Under the pieces are notes generated by a model. The model ran no database searches and was not told the origin of the DNA. It saw only the letters and a list, made by a program, of their open reading frames with translations. Position numbers and translations under genes: made by a program. A stretch of 23,091 bases of DNA from DATFWC01 sp045801465 (GTDB lineage: Bacteria; Pseudomonadota; Alphaproteobacteria; Rhizobiales; Xanthobacteraceae): the NCBI GenBank assembly GCA_045801465.1, contig JBJMSU010000244.1:1-23091 (forward strand), read 5' to 3'. Shown piece after piece: positions 7,081 through 16,309 of this stretch; within the stretch, counting starts at the first letter, position 1; every line of letters begins with the position of its first letter.

Positions 7081-8333
7081 GGCTGTCCTATGTGGTTCAG
7101 CAGGTCGGCCGCCCTGTTTCCGGAGCGGATCGCGCCTTCGATCGTTGCCGGCAGGCCGGTTGCGGTCCAATCGCCGGCGAGAACGAGGTTCTCCCATCGC
7201 GTCTGCGCGCCCGGCCGTTTGGCATTTTGCTCGGGGAGCGCCGCAAAGGTCGCCCGCCGCTCGCGAACGATCTGCCACGGCGGCAGGGCATCGGCAATGC
7301 CCGCCACCGCCGCGACTTCGCGCCACATGGTGGCGGCAAGCTCCTCGCGCGGAACGCCGAGCAGCCGATCGGCGCCGCTCACCGTCACGGACAACCGGCC
7401 CGGAAAGGCAAAGACCCATTCCACCGTACCGTTGACGACCCCCATCATGGGCGGAAAACCCGGCGGCGGCGCAACGGCGAAATGTCCATTGACGATGGCG
7501 CGAAACGCGTCGGGGACATTGATCTCGGGAACGAGTGTCTTGGCCATGAAGGGGGGCACCGCCAGCACCACCGCATCATTGGGCGCGAGCGCAACCACAT
7601 CCTGCCCGAAGTCGAGCGCGCTCACGCGCCGTGCGTCGAAGCGAAGCGCGTGCAGATTGTGCTCGAAACGGATCGTAGCGCCGCGTGCCTGGAGATGGCG
7701 GATCGCCGGTTCCACCAGGGTGGGCGACAACCCGTCACGGGCGATGAGCGGGCGGCACGCATGGCCGCCGACGAGCAGCGTCTCGCGGATCACGGCGGCC
7801 GCCAGTCCGGCATCCGCTTCCGGCGGCTCGGTATTGAGGGCGGCGAGCAGGATCGGGCGCCACAGCCGCTCATACGCCTTACCGGCGCACGCCATCGCGG
7901 CCGAGATGGGGGTGCCGGCGCGCGCCCACAGCAGAGGAAGGATCCCGAAATAATCGCGCACGCTGGTGTCGGGCGCGCGGCGATCGGCCTGGAAGATCCA
8001 CCACGGCACACGACCCGCGCTCGGTCGCAGGCACCAGCGCGCACCGGTCTTCAGGTCGATGAAAGGAAACTCGGCCGCGTTCGGCCCGCTCAGTGCGTGT
8101 TCCGGCTCGATGCGCTGCAGGAAGGACAGCGCCGCGTAATTGCCGGACAGAAGCAGGTGATTGCCGTTGTCGATCACCATGCCGACGGCGTGGTCGTAAT
8201 AGGAGCGGCAACGCCCGCCGGCCTGGGGTGCCGCCTCATGGATGACGACCCGGGCGCCCCCTTCGGCGAGCCGGACCGCGGCAGCGAGGCCGGCCAGCCC
8301 CGCACCGATCACATGGATTTCCGCGTTGCGCAT
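7077..8333 (-). CDS. hpnE: HpnE, hydroxysqualene oxidoreductase (FAD, squalene-forming)
   Basis: A 418-residue FAD-dependent amine-oxidase-fold protein. HpnE reduces hydroxysqualene to squalene in the three-gene HpnCDE route. The N-terminus has the dinucleotide-binding signature IHVIGAGLAGLAAAVRLAE followed by an acidic strand end (VVIHEAAPQAGGRCRS). The C-terminus has the FAD-closing segment NLVLAGDWTATGLPATIEGA. Its ATG (8331-8333) overlaps the hpnD TGA, and its TGA overlaps the shc ATG. Both are ATGA junctions, so the start is well fixed although no strong ribosome site is seen. Confidence 0.95.
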   Translation of the reverse strand: MRNAEIHVIGAGLAGLAAAVRLAEGGARVVIHEAAPQAGGRCRSYYDHAVGMVIDNGNHLLLSGNYAALSFLQRIEPEHALSGPNAAEFPFIDLKTGARWCLRPSAGRVPWWIFQADRRAPDTSVRDYFGILPLLWARAGTPISAAMACAGKAYERLWRPILLAALNTEPPEADAGLAAAVIRETLLVGGHACRPLIARDGLSPTLVEPAIRHLQARGATIRFEHNLHALRFDARRVSALDFGQDVVALAPNDAVVLAVPPFMAKTLVPEINVPDAFRAIVNGHFAVAPPPGFPPMMGVVNGTVEWVFAFPGRLSVTVSGADRLLGVPREELAATMWREVAAVAGIADALPPWQIVRERRATFAALPEQNAKRPGAQTRWENLVLAGDWTATGLPATIEGAIRSGNRAADLLNHIGQP

Positions 8334-9169
8334 CAGAACAGGGCGTGGCGCAGCAGGACCCAGGCGAGGCGCACCCGGTTGAGGCGCACGGGATGTCGCG
8401 GAGACGACCAGCCGCGCGCCACCAAGCCGTCGAGAATGGATCGATAGGCTTCCCGCATCACCCGCGGCGTCCGCACGGCCCAACGCGGGCAAGCCTGCAT
8501 GATCGCGTCGGCCTCGCGGAAATGGCTTTGCGCGCGCTCGACCACCATGTTGCAGGCGTCGCCGATGTGCGGGTTGGCTAAAGCTGCGGCCGGATCGCTG
8601 GTGGTGATGCCGGCTTCGCGCAATGCCTCGCGCGGAAGGTAGAGGCGTCCGATCGCGGCATCCTCGTCGAGATCGCGCAGGATATTGGTGAGCTGCAATG
8701 CCCGCCCAAGGTGGAAGGCGAGCGCGATGCCGGGCGCCGTTTCCATGCCGAACACGCGCACGCACAGGCGCCCGACGGCGCTCGCCACGCAATCGCAGTA
8801 GAGATCGAGCGTGGCGAAATCGGGCGCGCGGATGTCCGAGACGACGTCCATCTCCATGCCGTCGATCACCGCGAGGAAATCCTCGCGTCGCAGCGCGAAG
8901 GTGCGCACCGGCCCGGCCAGTCCGCGCAACCTGGCCGGCGGCGTGCCGGCGTACAGCGCATCGACATCGGCACGCCATTCCGCCAATTGCTTCAGGCGCT
9001 GGTCGCGCGGGCCGCCGTCGTCGGCGACGTCGTCGACCGCGCGGCAGAAGCTGTAGATTTCGAAGATGGCGTCGCGCCGCTCGCGCGGCAGGATGCGCAT
9101 CGCCGTATAGAACGAGCTCCCCGACGCCCGTCGAGCCGCAAGCTCAGTGCTCGGTGCGCTCACCGTCAC
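8333..9169 (-). CDS. hpnD: HpnD, presqualene diphosphate synthase
   Basis: A 278-residue trans-isoprenyl diphosphate synthase (squalene/phytoene synthase family). HpnD condenses two farnesyl diphosphates to presqualene diphosphate. Both aspartate-rich metal sites are present: CRAVDDVADD (about 43-52) and LQLTNILRDLDED (about 157-169). The chosen start is GTG 9167-9169, ten bases after the hpnC stop. No ATG exists before the conserved SGSSFYTAMRILPRERR segment, so a GTG start is needed; another GTG lies two codons further in. Confidence 0.93.
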   Translation of the reverse strand: MTVSAPSTELAARRASGSSFYTAMRILPRERRDAIFEIYSFCRAVDDVADDGGPRDQRLKQLAEWRADVDALYAGTPPARLRGLAGPVRTFALRREDFLAVIDGMEMDVVSDIRAPDFATLDLYCDCVASAVGRLCVRVFGMETAPGIALAFHLGRALQLTNILRDLDEDAAIGRLYLPREALREAGITTSDPAAALANPHIGDACNMVVERAQSHFREADAIMQACPRWAVRTPRVMREAYRSILDGLVARGWSSPRHPVRLNRVRLAWVLLRHALF

Positions 9170-9178
9170 GCCGGCTGC

Positions 9179-10060
9179 TCACGCATCCTGAGGCCGGTGA
9201 CGGCGCGCGCCGAGCCGGCGGCCGGCGCGCCGGCCCAGGCCTTCCACGATCCCGAGAAGGGCGGCCCCTGCATAGCCGGCCGGGCGCATATGAACGGGCT
9301 CGCTCAACGGATCGCGCCGCGTGAGCGTCTGCGTGAGAAGGCGGGCGATGCGATAGATCACGGCAATCTCCAGGCCGAGGCGCAGATCGTTCACCTGCGC
9401 CGAGAAAGGCTCCGCCTCGTCCAGCAGCACGGCGGTGCGGCCGGCGACATCCATCAGGCAGCTTCGTAGCTGCGGCGATGCTGGCGGTTCGCCGAGCGCC
9501 TCCACCGTCGCGCCGTGGCGGTCGAACGCATCCTGCGGAATATACACCCGGTCGAGGTGGCGGTAGTCCGGCCCGCAGTCCTGCAGGTGATTGATGATCT
9601 GCAACGCGGCGCACAACGCGTCGTTGGCGCGCCATGTGGCGCGGCTCTCGCCATGCACGTCGAGCACGAAGCGCCCGACCGGCATTGCCGAATAGCTGCA
9701 ATAATGGATGAGATCGTCCCAGTCGCGGTAACGCAGCTTGGTGGCATCCATGCGGAAGGCGGCGAGCAGGTCCTGGGCATGGCGAGGGCTTAAGCTTCGT
9801 TCCGACAATGCGGCGCGCAGGCGCGCCGCTACCGGTTCGGGCGCGGCCCGGCCGAGCAATCCGTCTTCCAGGCGGTCGAGCAGCGCGAGCTTCTCCTGCG
9901 CGGCGAGCGACGGATGGTCGGCGATGTCGTCGGCCACGCGCACGAATTCGTAGAAGGCCAGAATCGGCGCGCGATGGCGCGGATGAATGAGCCGCGAGGC
10001 GACCGGAAAATTCTCGTCGTGATGGCCTTTGCCGGAGCGCAATTCGGCAGCCTGGGTCAT
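9179..10060 (-). CDS. hpnC: HpnC, hydroxysqualene synthase
   Basis: A 293-residue paralogue of HpnD in the squalene/phytoene synthase family. HpnC converts presqualene diphosphate to hydroxysqualene. Visible motifs are HDENFPVASRLIHPRHR near the N-terminus, FVRVADDIADHP for the first metal site, and the HpnC-type second site INHLQDCGPDYRHLDRVYIP, which differs from the DxxxD form in HpnD. ATG 10058-10060 is preferred over the ATG 39 bases upstream because it overlaps the hpnB stop as ATGA and places family homology near residue 10. Confidence 0.93.
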   Translation of the reverse strand: MTQAAELRSGKGHHDENFPVASRLIHPRHRAPILAFYEFVRVADDIADHPSLAAQEKLALLDRLEDGLLGRAAPEPVAARLRAALSERSLSPRHAQDLLAAFRMDATKLRYRDWDDLIHYCSYSAMPVGRFVLDVHGESRATWRANDALCAALQIINHLQDCGPDYRHLDRVYIPQDAFDRHGATVEALGEPPASPQLRSCLMDVAGRTAVLLDEAEPFSAQVNDLRLGLEIAVIYRIARLLTQTLTRRDPLSEPVHMRPAGYAGAALLGIVEGLGRRAGRRLGARRHRPQDA

Positions 10061-11214
10061 CGCAACCCCGAAACGTTCGCGTGTACACGCCCCTTCCATA
10101 ACCCGCCGCGTCCCCGGCTATGTTGATAGGCGGAATCGAGCGTAAAGGCCATATAGGCGAGCGCCACGCCCGGCAATGCCAAGGCCCGCCAAGGGGACAG
10201 CCGATAGAACCGCAGCGTCGGCTGAAAGGCGAGAATCATCAGGGCCCAGGCGGCGGCGGCGAGCAGCTGTGCCCAGCCGGTGCCGAACAGCGTGATCAGC
10301 GGCGGCGCCAGATAGGTCAACGCCATTCCGGCGATCGTGCCGGCGAGCAGGAGCGGCGAATATCTGAGCTGGTCATAGGCCGTACGCGCCACCATACGCC
10401 GGATATCGGTGACCTGCGGATATCGACGCAGGCTGTGCACGCGGTCGGTGAGGCCGACCCAGATCGGACCGACGGCCTTCATCCGCCTGGCGAGCGCGCA
10501 GTCGTCGATCAGCGCGCCACGGATCGCCTGCAGGCCACCGGCGGCGGTCAGCGCGGAGAACCGGGCCAGCATGCAGCCGCCCGCTGCCGCGGCCATTCTG
10601 TGACGAGGCCGATTTACCCAGGCGAACGGATAGATCATCTGGAAGAAAAAGATGAAGGCCGGAATGAAGAGGCGCTCGGCCACGCTCTCGCAGCGCAGCT
10701 TCACCATCAGCGAGGTGAGCACGAGCTCGTCGGCCTCCGCCCGGGCGACGAGCTGCCGCAACGTGGCGCGGTCGAACACGATATCGGCATCGGTGAACAG
10801 CACATACCGTGGCGGTCGGCGCAGGCGTCGGACGCAATCGAGGCCCTGTTGCATGGCCCATACTTTGCCGCCCCAGCCGGGCGGCGAGTATCGTCCCGAT
10901 ATGACCGTGAGCCGGTCTGCGGCGGCGGCAGCTTGCCGGGCAAGTGCCGCGGTGCCGTCCCGGCTCTGATCGTCGACCAGGATGGCGTCGAACGCGCCGG
11001 GATAGTCCTGGTCGAGCAACGAGGCGAGACTCGCGCCGATGACCTCCGCTTCATCGCGTGCCGGAACCACGGCCACGACGGCGGGCCAGGAGACCGGGCG
11101 AGGCGCCGGATCTTGCTCCACCCGCACCGAGGCGCGCCAGAAGCCGCCGCGGCGTGCCGTCAGGTAGAGCCAGGCCGCGAGCGCGGCCGATGCGATCACG
11201 AGGCCGACGCTCAT
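10057..11214 (-). CDS. hpnB: HpnB, hopanoid-associated glycosyltransferase
   Basis: A 385-residue membrane glycosyltransferase of the GT2 type. An N-terminal membrane segment (VGLVIASAALAAWLYLTA) precedes the nucleotide-sugar fold. VVPARDEAEVIG and LVDDQSRDGTAAL mark the donor site, VLFTDADIVF carries the DxD metal motif, and ALIDDCALARRM is a candidate catalytic aspartate region. The C-terminal 100 residues hold two to three membrane helices. HpnB is a conserved hopanoid-cluster protein, but its acceptor is not established by the sequence. ATG 11214 follows the hpnO stop by ten bases, with AGAGCGTGGA just upstream. Confidence 0.9.
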   Translation of the reverse strand: MSVGLVIASAALAAWLYLTARRGGFWRASVRVEQDPAPRPVSWPAVVAVVPARDEAEVIGASLASLLDQDYPGAFDAILVDDQSRDGTAALARQAAAAADRLTVISGRYSPPGWGGKVWAMQQGLDCVRRLRRPPRYVLFTDADIVFDRATLRQLVARAEADELVLTSLMVKLRCESVAERLFIPAFIFFFQMIYPFAWVNRPRHRMAAAAGGCMLARFSALTAAGGLQAIRGALIDDCALARRMKAVGPIWVGLTDRVHSLRRYPQVTDIRRMVARTAYDQLRYSPLLLAGTIAGMALTYLAPPLITLFGTGWAQLLAAAAWALMILAFQPTLRFYRLSPWRALALPGVALAYMAFTLDSAYQHSRGRGGLWKGRVHANVSGLR

Positions 11215-11224
11215 TCCACGCTCT

Positions 11225-12616
11225 TCAAGCGAGTACGCGTGCCCGCATCGCATTGTCGACGAGCGTCTTGCCCAGCGACAATGCGGCCGACGGTCCGCGA
11301 TGGGCGGCGGCGATCACCTGGTTGAACGCGCGCTCGATCCACTCGCAGTCGGCATCCGTGATGGTGAGCGAGGGCTGCACCTTGATCGTGTGGATGCCGT
11401 GACCCGCCACCTGGCTGAGGATCTTGTGCTCCTTCAGCAGCGGAATGATCATGATCTGGCAGAACAGCTCGCTGTTCATGGCCTGCAGCGCGGTCCAGGT
11501 CGCGCGCAACTTCAACGAGGAGCGCGGCGGACCGAATTCGATGCCGATCATCAGGCCTTTGCCGCGAACCCCCTTGATGAGGTCGTGGCGGTCCGCCAGC
11601 TCGGTGAACGCGTTGAGGAGCCGGGTTCCGGTCCGCGCCGCGTTCTCGATGATCCGTTCGGACTTGAGCACGTCGAGCGTGGCGATGCCGGCCGCCATGG
11701 CCAGGTCGTTCTTGCCGAACGTCGATCCGTGCGCCATCGATCGGTCCATGCTGCTGTAGACCTTGTCGAAGATCCACTTGCGCGTCAGCACGGCGCCGAT
11801 TGGCACGCATCCGCCGGACAGGGATTTGGACAGCAACACGACGTCAGGCTCGACGCCCGAGTGCTCGACCGCGAGGAAGCGCCCGGTGCGGCCGAGCCCG
11901 GTCTGGATCTCGTCGGCGATGAACACGCTGCCGTATTTGCGGCAGAGCTCCTGCGCGCCCTTCAAGTAGGGAACATCGGCCACATGAACGCCCTTGCCTT
12001 GGATCGGCTCGACGATGAAGCCCGCGATCTGTCGCGTCGCCAGCGCACGCTCGAGCGCGGCGACATCGTTGAACGGCACCTCGACGCAATCGGTCAGGAA
12101 CGGCGCGAAGCCGGTGCGGAACGTCTCGTCGCCGATGATCGACAAGGCGCCATAGGTCAGGCCATGGAAGGCATGGCTGCAATATGCGATTCCGGCGCGC
12201 CCGGTGGCGCAGCGCGCGAATTTCAGGGCCGTTTCGACCGCCTCCGTCCCTGAATTGCAGAAGTAGACTTTGTCGAGATAGGGCACGAGCTTGAGCAGCC
12301 GCTCGGCGAGCACGCCGGCGAGCGGCGAGGCATCCATGTGAACGAGATTTGGCAGGTCGGCATCGAGGACGGATTTCAGCGCCTCGCGGATCGCGGGATG
12401 GTTGCGTCCCAGTCCGAACACGCCCCATCCGCTCATCAAATCGAGATAGCGCGTTCCCTGCCGATCGTAGAGATATTGACCTTCGCCCCGGCAAAACCCG
12501 ACGTCGAAGCCGACCGTCTTCAGCACCCGCACCAGCTGCTCGTTGAGATAGCGCGCATGCAACGCATAGCGCTGCGACTCACTCTCCGCGAACAGCGTCG
12601 CGACATCCAGGCTCAT
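11225..12616 (-). CDS. hpnO: HpnO, class III aminotransferase for aminobacteriohopanetriol
   Basis: A 463-residue PLP-dependent class III aminotransferase. HpnO aminates the ribosylhopane-derived aldehyde to make 35-aminobacteriohopanetriol. Visible parts include the dimer/substrate region LMSGWGVFGLGRNHP, the cofactor phosphate-binding turn FCNSGTEAVETALKFAR, the PLP-nitrogen aspartate in VFIADEIQTGLGRTG, and the Schiff-base lysine in LLSKSLSGGCVPIGA. ATG 12614-12616 is chosen because GGAGGG lies nine bases upstream. As the first gene of the operon it places the aminotransferase ahead of the core squalene/hopene enzymes. The assignment over other class III enzymes rests on similarity from memory and on context. 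Confidence 0.88.
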   Translation of the reverse strand: MSLDVATLFAESESQRYALHARYLNEQLVRVLKTVGFDVGFCRGEGQYLYDRQGTRYLDLMSGWGVFGLGRNHPAIREALKSVLDADLPNLVHMDASPLAGVLAERLLKLVPYLDKVYFCNSGTEAVETALKFARCATGRAGIAYCSHAFHGLTYGALSIIGDETFRTGFAPFLTDCVEVPFNDVAALERALATRQIAGFIVEPIQGKGVHVADVPYLKGAQELCRKYGSVFIADEIQTGLGRTGRFLAVEHSGVEPDVVLLSKSLSGGCVPIGAVLTRKWIFDKVYSSMDRSMAHGSTFGKNDLAMAAGIATLDVLKSERIIENAARTGTRLLNAFTELADRHDLIKGVRGKGLMIGIEFGPPRSSLKLRATWTALQAMNSELFCQIMIIPLLKEHKILSQVAGHGIHTIKVQPSLTITDADCEWIERAFNQVIAAAHRGPSAALSLGKTLVDNAMRARVLA

Positions 12617-12930
12617 CTCGGGCTTCCCTCCGTCAAAGAAACGTCTATTTCTCTCAGCAGGTTGGCTTAACAACCCGCAGTTCCGACCGCAACTGCGCTT
12701 GCAGGGTCATTCTGTCTCGTGTGCGCTCCATGCTTGAATCCGGCGATCCGCATGCAAGCTATCGTGGCCTGCGATGTGGTCCTGCTTCTTTCCTTGCGGA
12801 AGCCGAACCGCTACGACCGGATACATGTTCCATGACTGAAAGCGTCCGCGGTCCGGCTCCCGCGAGTCAAGCCGGTCGCCCCATGACCTCGCCGCACCCG
12901 ACGAGGAACGCGGGCGGGAAGGAGGAAAGG
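12617..12930. promoter_or_regulatory. Divergent promoter region of the hpn operon and the DUF2147 gene
   Basis: 314 bp without a convincing gene. It must hold the promoter of hpnO-B-C-D-E-shc on the minus strand. A perfect 7-bp inverted repeat, CGCAGTT (12676-12682) and AACTGCG (12691-12697), lies about 60 bp upstream of the hpnO start and could be an operator or leader hairpin. I looked for an EcfG-type promoter (GGAAC-N16/17-CGTT): GGAAC is present on the minus strand here, but no CGTT follows at that spacing. Confidence 0.4.
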
Positions 12931-13455
12931 ATGGCAAAATCCTGGATTTCAATCGTCGCCGTTCTCGGCCTGAGCGGCCCTGCCTTCGCGGCTGAACCCG
13001 TGGGCGACTGGCTCGTGGCGAACAAAATGGCGGTGGTTCGGGTCGCGCCATGCGGAGAGGTGCTGTGCGGCAATATCGCCTGGACCAAAGGCCCGCCCGG
13101 CACCGACCACAACAATCCGGATCCGGCCAAGCGCAACCGCAGCGTCATCGGGATGCCGATCCTGCTCGACATGAAGCCGACCAGCAGCGCAAACCGCTGG
13201 GAAGGCGAGATTTACAACGCGGAGGACGGAAAGATCTATTCGGGCAGCATCGCGCTCAACAGCGAGAACGTCCTGCGGATCGAAGGCTGCGTGCTCGGCT
13301 TCCTGTGCGGTGGCCAGAACTGGTCGCGCGCGAAGTGCGACGAAGCCGCCAGCTCGGCGACCGTGGGTCGTGCCACGACCGCGGGTAAACGCCCGGCGGC
13401 GCCTACGTCGCCGTCTTCGCCTTCCGTGATTTCTTGTCGCGAGGTTGCCCCATGA
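12931..13455 (+). CDS. Exported DUF2147 protein
   Basis: A 174-residue protein with a clear signal peptide (KSWISIVAVLGLSGPAFAAE, cleavage about residue 22). The DUF2147 core follows, with VGDWLVANKMAVVRVAPCGE, WTKGPPGTDHNNPDP, WEGEIYNAEDGKIYSG and a C-terminal cysteine-containing strand (GCVLGFLCGGQNWSR). DUF2147 proteins are small periplasmic lipocalin-like beta-barrels of unknown role. GGAGGAAAGG directly before ATG 12931 fixes the start. The last about 35 residues (Ala/Ser/Pro-rich) extend past the usual domain end and run 53 bp into the hpnN 3' end on the opposite strand. Confidence 0.85.
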   Translation: MAKSWISIVAVLGLSGPAFAAEPVGDWLVANKMAVVRVAPCGEVLCGNIAWTKGPPGTDHNNPDPAKRNRSVIGMPILLDMKPTSSANRWEGEIYNAEDGKIYSGSIALNSENVLRIEGCVLGFLCGGQNWSRAKCDEAASSATVGRATTAGKRPAAPTSPSSPSVISCREVAP

Positions 13456-16015
13456 GGGCCGGCTGAAACAGCACCGCCGCGGCCACCGTGCAGGTCAAGG
13501 ACAGCACGAGCAACTTGCCCATGCTCGACATGCCGGGATGGTTCGACATCCACAGGCTGCCGAACGCCGTCGCGGTGGTCATCGCGCTGAAGAACACCGC
13601 GCGCGTGAGACTCGATTGCAGCAGGCTGGTCTGGCCGGCCCTCCACGCCATCACGTAGTAGATCTTGAAGGCGACGCCGACGCCGAGCAGCAGCGGCAAC
13701 GCGATGATGTTGGCGAAGTTGAGCGGCAGGTCGATGAGAACGCAGATCTCCAGCGTCACGGCGCCGGCGAGAAGCAACGGCACCAGGGTGAGCAGCACGT
13801 CGCCGAAGCGCCGCAACACGATCCACAGCAGGATCGTGATCGAGACGAGGGCCCAGACGCCGGCCTCGATGAACGCCCGCACGACGGTGCGTCCGGATTC
13901 CTGAAGCGAAACGGGCGAGCCGGTGGCGGTCGGCTCGATGGCAAGCACGGCGGTCGCGAACTTGCGCATGACCTCGTTGTCGTTGGGATCGCCCTTCGGC
14001 GAGACGTCGATGAGCGCGCGGCCATCTTGCGTGATCCAGTCCCGTTTGAGCTCGGCCGGCAACGTATCGAGCTTCACCGGCTGCGCCTTCAAGCCGTTGC
14101 GCAGATCGTCCATGGCGGTCTTCAGCGATGGCACAAAGGCCGCTTCGGCCCGCGCGCGCGCGTCGGCATCGGCTTTGCCGAGCCGAGACAGGAGGCCGGA
14201 GAGGCGGCGGGCCGACTGCGCGCCCGGCCCCTGTTCTTCATTCGCGATCTGCTTGAGCGTATCGGCGGTCGTGTTCAGCGCATGGATGGTCTCGGCGTCG
14301 CTCGGCGGCGGCCGCAATGTTTGCGGATTGATCCTGGAATTGAGCGCCGCAGCCGCCCTGCGGATCAGCGCGAGCTTCTGCTCCTGATCCTCAGGCACGA
14401 AATTGCTGAGCGTGATCGCGCGCGAGACCTCCGGCATCTGGCCGAGGCGCGGGACGGCCTTGTCGGCCTCCGCCAACGACGGCTTGAGCACGTAGATCGA
14501 GTTGATGCCGGCGCTCGCATCGCGCTTCAGCTCCAGGTAGGTCGCGACCGATTCGACTTTCGCGCTGCGCATGTTCAGCACGTTGAAATCGAAACGGAGA
14601 AAATAGAGAAGCGGTGAGCCGAGCACGGCGACCGCAAGCGTGAGCACCACGATCGCGATGCGGTGTCGTTCCATGAAGCGATCGACCGGAGCAAGCGCCG
14701 TGAAGCCCAAGGGGTGCGGTTCGCCTGGCGGATTGAACAGGCCGATCAGCGCCGGCAACAGCGTGATGCTGGTGATGAACGCGATGATCATGCCGGCCCC
14801 GGCAATGAGGCCGAGCTCGGAGAGGCCGCGGTAATCGGTTGGCAGAAACGAAAAAAAGCCGGCCGCGACGGCAGTGGCGGCCAGCGTGAGCTGCGCCCCG
14901 ATATTGGCGCCGGTGTTGCGCAGCGCCGCCCCGAGATCGTCGACCTCATGGCGCTCGGCGCGGTAGCGGACGCTGAACTGGAGGCCGAAGTCGACGCCGA
15001 GGCCGATGAACAACACCGCGAAGGCGACGGAGATCAAGTTGAGCGCGCCCACCATCATGAGGCCGAGAGCGGCGGTGGCGGCGAGACCGACCATGAGGCT
15101 GATGAAGCAGGCGAGAATAATGCCTATCGAACGCAGCGCCAGCCACAGGATGATCACCACGGCGACGATCGTGACCAACACGTCGATCGGCGCGCTCTCC
15201 CTCAGCGTGGAGAATTCCTCGTCGGACAGCGGGACCGGCCCGGTCAGGCGCACCGTCGCGCCGAGCTCGGGCCCGAGCTTCAATTCCGTCACCGTCTGCC
15301 GGATGGCGTCGGTCGCGGCCTGGCCGGGCTCGAGAGCGCCGAAATCAAGGATCGGATGCACTTCGATGAAGCGCCGCAGCTCCCCCGTATCGGCCGGCTT
15401 GCCCGTCGCCAGCACGCGCCAGGAAAAACTAACCTGTTGTGCCTGCAGCACGGCATCGAGCGTATCGCTGGCCATGGTCAATGGCCGCGCGAGATCGTCA
15501 AGCTTCACGCGCCCGATTTGCACGCCCATGGCGCCAAGCGAGAGCCCATCCAGCACGCCCCTGAGACTGGGGTCGGCGGCAAGCGTGCCGAGCAGCGGTT
15601 GGGCCGGCATCAATCGGGTCGTGTTGCGCGCGACTTCCTCGGTCGAGAGATACAGAAATCCATTGCGGTCGAAGAATTCCCCGCCGCCCAGCTCGACTAC
15701 CGAATGAAAGCGGTCATGCCGCTGCGCGAGCCGGTTCGCCAATGCTCGCGTGGCGCGTGCGGCATTCTCCGGCGTGGGCGCTTGAACCACCACGAGGGTC
15801 AGCTGGGCGCGCTGCGGGAATGCCTTCTCGTACTCGGTTTCATGCTGGCGCCAGGCGAGCTGGGTCGAAAGCAGGTGGTTGATGTCGGTATCGATGGCGA
15901 AATGGCGAACAGCGTAGAAGGCGGCCAAGACTGCAAGCACGAGGCCGGCGGCAATCACCGGCCAGCGGTTGCGGGTGGAGAAGTCAACGATGCGGGCAAT
16001 GGTCGATCGCAGCAT
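13403..16015 (-). CDS. hpnN: HpnN, hopanoid-associated RND/MMPL transporter
   Basis: An 870-residue RND-superfamily membrane protein. HpnN is known to move hopanoids from the inner to the outer membrane. The topology fits the family: one N-terminal helix (WPVIAAGLVLAVLAAFYAV), a large periplasmic domain, five or six helices including a sterol-sensing-like block (LISVAFAVLFIGLGVDFG), a second N-terminal-like helix (RIAIVVLTLAVAVLG), a second periplasmic domain, and a final helix bundle. The charged C-terminus is RDKKSRKAKTAT. ATG 16015 is chosen over the ATG 48 bases upstream because the family starts near the RIVDFSTRNRWPV segment; neither has a strong ribosome site. It converges on, and overlaps, the DUF2147 gene, and is divergent from the farnesyl diphosphate synthase gene. 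Confidence 0.93.
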   Translation of the reverse strand: MLRSTIARIVDFSTRNRWPVIAAGLVLAVLAAFYAVRHFAIDTDINHLLSTQLAWRQHETEYEKAFPQRAQLTLVVVQAPTPENAARATRALANRLAQRHDRFHSVVELGGGEFFDRNGFLYLSTEEVARNTTRLMPAQPLLGTLAADPSLRGVLDGLSLGAMGVQIGRVKLDDLARPLTMASDTLDAVLQAQQVSFSWRVLATGKPADTGELRRFIEVHPILDFGALEPGQAATDAIRQTVTELKLGPELGATVRLTGPVPLSDEEFSTLRESAPIDVLVTIVAVVIILWLALRSIGIILACFISLMVGLAATAALGLMMVGALNLISVAFAVLFIGLGVDFGLQFSVRYRAERHEVDDLGAALRNTGANIGAQLTLAATAVAAGFFSFLPTDYRGLSELGLIAGAGMIIAFITSITLLPALIGLFNPPGEPHPLGFTALAPVDRFMERHRIAIVVLTLAVAVLGSPLLYFLRFDFNVLNMRSAKVESVATYLELKRDASAGINSIYVLKPSLAEADKAVPRLGQMPEVSRAITLSNFVPEDQEQKLALIRRAAAALNSRINPQTLRPPPSDAETIHALNTTADTLKQIANEEQGPGAQSARRLSGLLSRLGKADADARARAEAAFVPSLKTAMDDLRNGLKAQPVKLDTLPAELKRDWITQDGRALIDVSPKGDPNDNEVMRKFATAVLAIEPTATGSPVSLQESGRTVVRAFIEAGVWALVSITILLWIVLRRFGDVLLTLVPLLLAGAVTLEICVLIDLPLNFANIIALPLLLGVGVAFKIYYVMAWRAGQTSLLQSSLTRAVFFSAMTTATAFGSLWMSNHPGMSSMGKLLVLSLTCTVAAAVLFQPALMGQPRDKKSRKAKTAT

Positions 16016-16309
16016 GATTGGCTTGCCAAGGAGGTCTCGAAATGCGGTGTCACCGAGGGACATGCAAAGCCGCGGCCAATCTCGGCCGAACGGCTCTTAG
16101 CGCAAATTTCGCCGGAACCAAGCTCCTGCGCTGACGATAATTTCCCAGGCGAGCTATAGTTGCACGCACATCAATCGGCACGGGGGAGCCTTCCTGCGCG
16201 TTCTCAACTGCCCTGTCGAGTCTTCCTGTCGCGGCAAAATGTAGCCGCGCGAGGCGGCCAACATTGACAAGAACAATCACCGGTGGGCCGCCATTCCGCC
16301 TTGGCTTGA

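Noticed and set aside
5713..7953. 746-residue plus-strand open frame antisense to shc and hpnE
   Set aside because: Shadow frame; composition is His/Arg/Gly-rich and the opposite strand carries unmistakable Shc and HpnE motifs.
12617..12720. Possible EcfG (general stress) promoter for the hpn operon
   Set aside because: GGAAC is present on the minus strand but no CGTT follows at 16-17 bases.
14663..16159. 498-residue plus-strand frame antisense to hpnN
   Set aside because: Shadow of hpnN; no domain signature and implausible composition.
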